NCBI RefSeq assembly: GCF_963576615.1
Contig: NC_088712.1
Span: forward strand, 33,427,155-33,491,154
Direction of reading: 5' to 3'
From: Watersipora subatra
Lineage: Eukaryota > Bryozoa > Gymnolaemata > Cheilostomatida > Watersiporidae
Length of the DNA stretch: 64,000 bases
The notes below the pieces were generated by a model. The model made no database searches. It worked only from the letters and a program-made list of their open reading frames with translations, and had not been told where the DNA came from. Position 1 is the stretch's first letter. Every line of letters starts with the position of its first letter. Position numbers and translations under genes: made by a program. Positions 57,587 through 64,000 of the stretch are shown in pieces.

Positions 57587-58290
57587 TGTTTTCTCAAAAT
57601 CTGAATGGTTACTTCATGAAGTACATTTTTAAGTTTGTGTAAGCGCTCGTCTAACATCTTCATTCTGCCTAAAATCTTGTCCAGCTTTTCATGAATAGAG
57701 GCCATGTTTTCATCCTTAATTTATTGAGTTCTACCCTTAGTTTTAGACATTTTTATAAGACTTACCAATTTTAGGGGCAGCTCATATAAATTTCACTGCC
57801 CTATCTGGTAGAAGAGGCTCCGCCGATCCTTGCAGTATCTGGATCTCCTTGTCTGAATACATAATATTGCTTAACAATTTACTTAGGCTTGGGCATACGC
57901 CCTAGCGTAGTTGTATAGTTGTAATAGTTGTATGTCAATGTTGTATTTAATACGATATTTTATCCCAATGTTGTATTTGATACAGGCTTTCCGGTGTTTA
58001 TCATAAACTAATGCTACGAGGCGTTTTATATTAAGTTTTTTATTGGCCTTTAATTTCACGTGATAACATCACGTGTCAAAACAATAACCATAATGTTTGA
58101 GAACATCATCAAAATAAAGAGATTCCAAACTACGGTGTTTTTGTGATGTCTGCGATTAACTGTTTGTTTTTGAGCTTTTAAGAGCTTGTAATCACATTTC
58201 CACATATTTTGCACCTACAACACAGCAGAATAAAACATGGTGAACCTGTTGATACCAAATAACTGTAATGAGAATTTTGTTGCAAGTAAA

Positions 58291-59523
58291 CAAAGAGGGA
58301 ACGTCTGTCCTAAACGTCTGTCCTAAACCGAAAAAAATCATCAGAGATGAAGTCACTAGCTGCATTTACAGCAGCAATGACAGTTATTAGCATACCCCTC
58401 CCCTTCCTGTCTGACCCCTCCTCTTCCTGTCTGACCCCTCTTCTTCCTGTCTGACCCCTCCCCTTCCTGTTTAAAATGACCTGGCCAACCAGTCTTATAA
58501 CTCTCGCAGAAACAACTTTCTCTGACTTGTGGACTGTTTTAAAACTGTCTTGTCCATGTTAATTACATGTATATCTGCATTGGAAGCTCTTCAAGTTTCC
58601 AGTAAAATTAATGGATAGTAAGATATATGGACAGGTCTTTTATTAATCTTAACTCATTGTGCTGTCAAATATATTAGTAGAATATACATGTAAATTGACA
58701 AAATAGTTAAATTTATAATAAATTTCAAAGCTAGATAAAAATAAGTAAGTTACTTTCTACTTACAAAATTTACTGGTCCTTTTAGAGTTCGATTTAATTA
58801 AGAAAACTGACCAACAGCTACTTACTAAGGCTTGATTATTTTAAAATTGAACAATATGCTTACGTCGCGCTTTTCTTCACGCTTTAGCATAGCGTTGCTT
58901 CGATATGGACTTTTTTTCAAATTCTATAGTCGCTGCACACAATGAAGTCCTTATCCAATGAGAATGCTTGCTAGCCTTCAACTCAATCAAGTTGCTAGGT
59001 GATGAGAACTCTATCCATTGCAGATATTACTCGTGATAAATGTAGTGATGATTGTATGCTTTGTAATAGGTTACAGTGAACAAACTATACAAAGCCCATG
59101 TTTGGCCTAATAAACAATCCTCTCAATACAACATCTACTGGCTGGAAGTTGTACTTTATCATGGCAGTAACGAGAGTACAAAAAAATATAATACATTTTC
59201 ACTTGCCCTGCTATTAGTAGCGCCTATATACTCCATGGAGCAGATAACAAAGTCGTTTAATGTCAAAACTGTACATATGTCTTGTTAACATTCCTAAGTG
59301 ATACGCTCAACATAAACATCAAACGAACCCGCAGTAGTGTGAAACACAAATTCCGCATCTACAAGTTTATGCAAATTCATGTTTCGTCATTTTGCATCTG
59401 ATAGCAAATTGTTATGGAAATACAATTTAATGTCTAAGAATAAACCTTAACTCGAGCTTCCTTGATAAAAAAACAGATGCCATGAATGATCTCCTGTGCT
59501 TCCATTTCATACAGCAATTCAAA
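58291..59523. other. Intergenic, mostly nothing recognised
   Basis: A short 20-bp repeat (CTTCCTGTCTGACCCCTC, about four copies at 58390-58470) is the only clear structure. No gene is supported. Confidence 0.5.
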
Positions 59524-59634
59524 CATAAAAATTTATCGACAATATGGAGTCAGTTTTTATCAACCAGTAAGAACTTTATCTCTTTACTGAAGAAACTTAA
59601 TGAGATGACAGTTTAAATTACATTGCCTTTGCTT

Positions 59635-60010
59635 TGGAGCCACTGTGGTCTAGTGGTCTTGCCCATGGAGCCACTGTGGTCTAGTGGTCCTGCCCATGGA
59701 GCCACAGTGGTCTAGTGGTCCTGCCCATAGAGCCGCTGTAGTCTAGTGGTCCTGCCCATGGAGCCACTGTGGTCTAGTGGTCTTGCCAATGGAGCTACTG
59801 TGGTCTACTGGTTCTGCCCATAAAGCCACTGTAGTCTAGTAATCCTGGCCATAGAGTCGCTGTGGTCTAGTGGTTCTGCCCATGGAGCCACTGTGGTCTT
59901 GTGGTACTGTCCATGGAGCCACTGTGGTCTAGTGGTTCTGCCCATGGAACCGCTGTGGTCTAGTGGTCCTGCCCATGGAGCTGCTGTGGTTTTGTGGTTT
60001 TTCCCACGGA
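59635..60010. repeat. 31-bp box-A-like minisatellite in composite copy B
   Basis: About 12 units of GTGGTCTAGTGGTCCTGCCC followed by ATGGAGCCACT. TGGTCTAGTGGTC resembles an RNA polymerase III box A. Copy A has the same array with a 39-bp unit. Confidence 0.93.
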
Positions 60011-60029
60011 GCCACTGCGCTTGAACTCT

Positions 60030-60170
60030 GCACCGTGGCTGGTCTGTGGTTCAAGTCCCACAATGGGCTGGTAGAAAGTGTGTCTGTTTGTAAATTGCCG
60101 CTGCGCGCCCTTAAATCTTAAGTAAATTCTATTATGACATTGTACAGCCTACAGACATCTTTTACTGTAC
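60030..60170 (+). repeat. tRNA-like SINE segment of composite copy B
   Basis: Box B GGTTCAAGTCC at 60048-60058, then GCCGCTGCGCGCCC as in copy A. There is a single box B downstream of many box-A-like units. Confidence 0.6.
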
Positions 60171-60462
60171 CACTAGTACGACAAGAGTTGAAAATAGTTG
60201 TAATTGAAATAATTTTAATTTATTTCTTAATGCTAACTGATTAACTGCTGCTTTCGGATTCGTTCAAATAAATTTACTCAATAACTGTTCCAAATTGCTA
60301 CTAGTTTCGTAGTCGATCTGTATTAGTTTATATACTATAGCACAATACGCTAGTTTGCGAGGCAAAGAAGGCAGGATGATTCACACAAGACCTTGACAGC
60401 ACAAGAATATTTTCTTTAATTGCGGAAGGTGTTTTTATTCTGAAAGCAGCAAGTTGAGAGAA

Positions 60463-61020
60463 GAAAAGGACTGTACTTCCCTGATAATGGTACGCGCCAT
60501 AGAGTTTTAAAGGACTGTACTTCCCTGATAATGGTACACACCATAGAGTTTTAAAGGACTGTACTTCCCTGATAGTGGTACACACCATAGAGTTGAGAGA
60601 AGAAAAGGACTGTACTTCCCTGATAATGGTACACACCATAGAGTTTTAAAGGACTGTACTTCCCTGATAGTGGTACACACCATAGAGTTGAGAGAAGAAA
60701 AGGACTGTACTTCCCTGATAATGGTACACACCATAGAGTTTTAAAGGACTGTACTTTCCTGATAATGGTACACACCATAGAGTTTTAAAGGACTGTACTT
60801 CCCTGATAGTGGTACACACCATAGAGTTGAAAGAAGAAAAGGACTGTACTTCCCTGATAATGGTACACACCATAGAGTTTTAAAGGACTGTACTTCCCTG
60901 ATAGTGGTACACACCATAGAGTTGAGAGAAGAAAAGGACTGTACTTCCCTGATAGTGGTACACACCATAGAGTTGAGAGAAGAAAAGGACTGTACTTCCC
61001 TGATAGTGGTACACGCCAAA
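60463..61020. repeat. 44/50-bp minisatellite in composite copy B
   Basis: About 12 units with AAAGGACTGTACTTCCCTGA and TGGTACACACCATAGAGTT, ending either TTT or GAGAGAAGA. Copies A and C have this sequence only once, so the array arose in copy B. Confidence 0.95.
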
Positions 61021-61470
61021 GAGTTTTTGTAGCTACAACTATTGATAAGATACAAACAATCTTCATGATTTAATTTAAAAAGGCTTAGACAAAATGCAAT
61101 CTTTAATCAAATTTTCCCAACATTTTCTAAAATTGCATTTTGCATTTTCAATCAATAGCAAAGACTATGACATTTTATCTCATTTCAAGCAGTCAAGTGT
61201 TTATTTTCAAATTTGACCAAATAAAACACTCCACGCGATATTTTGCAAGTCTCTTAGCACAAATACAGGTGCACACATGTCCTTGTCATAGACTCACTCA
61301 GTAACCTCAGGCAATGAATGCCTTTGATTACATTTCTTGGAAATAAAGTTCAACTATTAAAATGCCTTCTTTGCCATAGACTCCATAAATGTGGTTTATT
61401 AGAAGGTCGAATTCCAAAGTTCGGCAAACAAGTTCAGAAAAGTGAATTATTGAAGTATTTGTTATTGTAA

Positions 61471-61692
61471 CTATTTAGCGGTAGAGTTCTTCCTGGTTGA
61501 TATGTTAGTACCATACATCATGTTTATCAGCGTTTCTACTGCATTAATTCTTACATAGTTAGTATCTGTTCTGAGTTTCCTAATAGACAGCCTGCACATA
61601 TTAACTTCATTTGTTGGTGCACAGGCTAGCCATAGAAATTCTAATTTCATGTAATACAGCTTACAGTAGATAACAATGCGTAAAACTTGCAA
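61471..61692 (-). CDS. Short frame conserved in three composite copies (copy B)
   Basis: Seventy-three codons with MKLEFLWLACAPTNEVNM and VRINAVETLINMMYGTN. It ends NSTAK where the other two end NSTAI. No recognised family. Confidence 0.25.
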   Translation of the reverse strand: MQVLRIVIYCKLYYMKLEFLWLACAPTNEVNMCRLSIRKLRTDTNYVRINAVETLINMMYGTNISTRKNSTAK

Positions 61693-62004
61693 GTCATTGC
61701 ATAACTCTACTTAATGTTTTCCTATAATTTACATGGTATGTTTATGTGGTAGGGTTATTTTGGGAAGAGATTATTAACAAACATAGTTGGGTAAACAACT
61801 TGTTGATGAGCAAACGATTTGCTCATGATTTTGGTCTGAATTAATTTAAGCTCCTAAAACTGTGTTTAACTATGACTCTCATGAAGGTAGTTGCAAAAAC
61901 AATAGAAGTACTTGATTATCATCATCTTTGGAAAATTATTTGTTCTTATCGATTGAGTCTAAGAATGGACAATTGAATAGTTGCTTGCCATCTAAATTAA
62001 TGAA

Positions 62005-62215
62005 GTGAGTGTGCGTGTGTGTGGTGTGTGTGGTGCATGTGTGTTGTGTGCGTGCCTGTGTTTGTGTGTGTGTGTGCGTGTGTGCGTATGTGTTCGTCTG
62101 TGTGTGGGGGTATGTGTATGTGTGCACGCAAGTGTGTGTGCTTGAGTGTGCGGTGTGTGTGCACACGCGTGCATACATGCGTGCTCGTGGCGTGGTATGG
62201 TGTGTGTATGTGTGC
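62005..62215. repeat. GT-rich microsatellite in composite copy B
   Basis: Imperfect GTGTGTGC-type tract at the same relative position as in copies A and C. Confidence 0.9.
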
Positions 62216-62344
62216 ACATGTATAAGCTTATACAATCTTTTGCTGATTTTATGCAAATTTCCCGTGCAGATTCTTGATGCTTTATCGGCAGGTGCAATTG
62301 AGGGTGATAGAAATCCTGAGCATACCCTGGCTTACAGTCTGACC

Positions 62345-63040
62345 GTAAGTCAACAAGTTAAAAGTCAGAAGACAGTGTAGGTAGTGCAGGTCTATTAAGT
62401 CAACAAGTTAAAGGTCAGAAGACAGTGTAGGTAGTGCAAGTCTATTAAGTCAACAAGTTAAAAGTCAGAAGACAGTGTAGGTAGTGCAAGTCTATTAAGT
62501 CAACAAGTTAAAAGTCAGAAGACAGTGTAGCTAGTGCAGGTCTATTAAGTCAACAAGCTAAAAGTCAGAAGACAGTGTAGGTAGTGCAGGTTTATTAAGT
62601 CAACAAGTTAAAAGTCAGAAGACAGTGTAGGTAGTGCAGGTCTATTAAGTCAACAAGTTAAAAGTCAGAAGACAGTGTTGGTAATGCAGGTCTATTAGGT
62701 CAACAAGTTAAAAGTCAGAAGACAGTGTAGGTAGTGCAGGTCTATTAAGTCAACAAGTTAAAAGTCAGAAGACAGTGTAGATAGTGCAGGTCTATTAAGT
62801 CAACAAGTAAAAAGTCAGAAGACAGTGTAGGTAGTGCAGGTCTATTAAGTCAACAAGTTAAAGGTCAGAAGACAGTGTAGGTAGTGCAGGTCTATTACGT
62901 CAACAAGTTAAAAGTCAAAAGACAGTGTAGGTAGTGCAGGTCTATTACGTCAACAAGTTAAAAGTCAGAAGACAGTGTAGGTAGTGCAGGTCTATTAAGT
63001 CAACAAGTTAAAGGTCGGAAGACAGTGTAGGTAGTGCAGG
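62345..63040. repeat. 50-bp minisatellite in composite copy B
   Basis: About 14 units with GTCAACAAGTTAAAAGTCAG and AAGACAGTGTAGGTAGTGCA, the reverse complement of the 33222-33775 array. Confidence 0.95.
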
Positions 63041-63426
63041 CAGGTTTAATGAATTTCATGAGTTAGAGTCTCGCGGAGAGCACTATCTTGTGGAGAACTT
63101 GTATTACCACCTATATCATTTCTGCAGTGTGACGGTTTTATGGAAGATTTCAAAACGATCAGAGTTTTATGAGAATAATTAACTGCTTCCGGTTTTTGCA
63201 TATTAATCTTTACTATAATATGAGCGGAGTTCTGCGTGGCTAAACAGTAGCCTAGTGAGAAAAGATTTGTAAGAGCGGAATGCGAGAGCTCTGTGGATTA
63301 CCATCAGATTATTTAATGTATAAAAACAGGCCCACTTCAAGCAACGCAGGGCTTAATTAGCATTTTTAGAACTTTCGTTTTCCATATAAATGCACCAGGA
63401 TGTATCTGATTAGAAACTCAAGGATG

Positions 63427-64000
63427 TACTTTGGCACGCATTACAGACGTCCCTCAATAAACCTTGGCACGCATTACAGACGTCCCCCAATAAACATTTG
63501 CACGCATTACAGACGTTCCTCAATAAACATTGGCACGCATCACAGGCGTCCCTCAATAAACATTGGCATGCATTACAGACATCCCTCAATAAACACTGGC
63601 ACGCATTACAGACGACCCTCAATAAACATTGGCATGCATTACAGGCGTCCCTCAATAAACATTGGCACGCATTACAGGCGTCCCTCAATAAACATTGGCA
63701 TGCATCACAGACGTCCCTCAATAAACATTGGCACGCATTACAGATGTCCCTCAATAAACATTGGCACACATTACAGACGTCCCTCAATAAACATTGGCAT
63801 GCATCACAGACGTCCCTCAATAAACATTGGCACGCATTACAGATGTCCCTCAATAAACATTGGCACACATTACAGACGTCCCTCAATAAACATTGGCACG
63901 CATTACTGATGTCCCTCAATAAACATTGGCACGCATTACAGACGTCGCTCAATAAACATTGGCATGCATCACAGACGTCCCTCAATAAATATTGGCACGC
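63427..64000. repeat. 33-bp minisatellite in composite copy B (continues past the window)
   Basis: At least 17 units with ATTGGCACGCATTACAGACG and TCCCTCAATAAAC. Open frames on both strands result from the 33-bp period. Confidence 0.95.

Larger units (their letters stand above)
53818..57973 (-). mobile_element. Near full-length CR1/jockey-type LINE nested in the fold-back element
   Basis: Reading on the minus strand it has an ORF1, an apurinic endonuclease, a reverse transcriptase and a C-terminal region, about 4.16 kb in all. TATTTGA at 53811-53817 and 57974-57980 is a candidate target-site duplication. Multiple frameshifts and stops show it is inactive. The clade within the CR1/jockey group is not assigned. 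Confidence 0.82.
53230..58290. mobile_element. Fold-back element, copy 2, split by a LINE
   Basis: The left part, about 53230-53817, begins AGGTTGACTTGCAACAAAAT and matches the first two-thirds of the element at 2478-3354. The right part, about 57974-58290, matches the remaining third, including ATCACGTG and the terminal inverted repeat (decayed at its very end). Joined across the insertion, the two parts line up with copy 1 at ATATTTGA|TAC. Confidence 0.8.
59524..64000 (+). mobile_element. Composite repeat, copy B, runs off the window
   Basis: The most complete copy. In order: CGACAATATGGAGTCAGTTT block, 31-bp minisatellite, tRNA-like box B, GACATTGTACAGCCTACAGA block, 44/50-bp minisatellite, conserved frame, GT tract, 50-bp minisatellite, unique block 63045-63425, and a 33-bp minisatellite that continues past 64000. 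Order and sequence match copies A and C. Confidence 0.8.

Noticed and set aside
5617..64000. Excess of repeat units divisible by 3 taken as evidence of hidden coding function
   Set aside because: About half of the listed units are multiples of 3, but long open frames drew my attention to such arrays, so the sample is biased; most are intronic or intergenic.

Overview
The window looks like nuclear DNA of an invertebrate animal. Genes have many small exons bounded by GT/AG splice sites, long AT-rich introns, AATAAA polyadenylation signals, decayed non-LTR retrotransposons, P-element/THAP, hAT-like and Harbinger-like remnants, and tRNA-like SINE heads. The frequent tacatgta-type words and the gene content fit a lophotrochozoan (mollusc, annelid or bryozoan), but this is an inference and the species is unknown. 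There is no bacterial gene structure. Most long open frames in the window are translations of tandem repeats or transposons.

Three spliced genes can be reconstructed, all on the + strand. (1) 54-11601 is an almost textbook MAX orthologue: five coding exons, 155 aa, an acidic N-terminus, a bHLH, a leucine zipper and a basic tail, with an AATAAA at 11966. (2) 13188-28033 is the beta subunit of GA-binding protein (GABPB): nine coding exons, 369 aa, ankyrin repeats followed by a transactivation-like region. It ends without the vertebrate C-terminal leucine zipper. (3) 39379-42467 is a small secreted protein that I do not recognise as any named gene: five coding exons, 257 aa. It has a signal peptide, one thrombospondin type-1 (TSP1) repeat, a degenerate second one, and a tail of 16 tandem heptapeptides of type HYPTPSP. 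It has a TATA box and lies about 170 bp downstream of a polypurine tract of roughly 820 bp. The first two genes encode nuclear transcription factors; the third looks like an extracellular structural, adhesive or matrix protein.

The rest is repeats. By adding the intervals listed here I estimate that about a quarter of the window is tandem repeat, in roughly 30 arrays with units from about 10 to 71 bp. Most introns of MAX and GABPB hold at least one array or transposon, and several arrays abut splice sites. Transposons include a 5'-truncated LINE in MAX intron 1, a 951-bp hAT-like element with an 8-bp target duplication in GABPB intron 5, an 813-bp Harbinger-like element in GABPB intron 6, several fold-back elements, a P-element/THAP transposase relic (45690-46760), and a roughly 4.2-kb CR1/jockey-type LINE nested in a fold-back element (53230-58290).

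A composite repeat family occurs three times: 29290-31650 (+), 32780-35130 (inverted) and 59524 to the window end (+). It carries a tRNA-like box B downstream of a minisatellite whose unit resembles box A, a short frame preserved in all three copies, a GT/CA tract and further minisatellites. Satellite blocks at 47377-48010 (51-bp unit) and 48160-49755 (47-bp unit) show higher-order periodicity.

The exon models come from reading splice sites and comparing with remembered family sequences. No alignment or transcript evidence was available.
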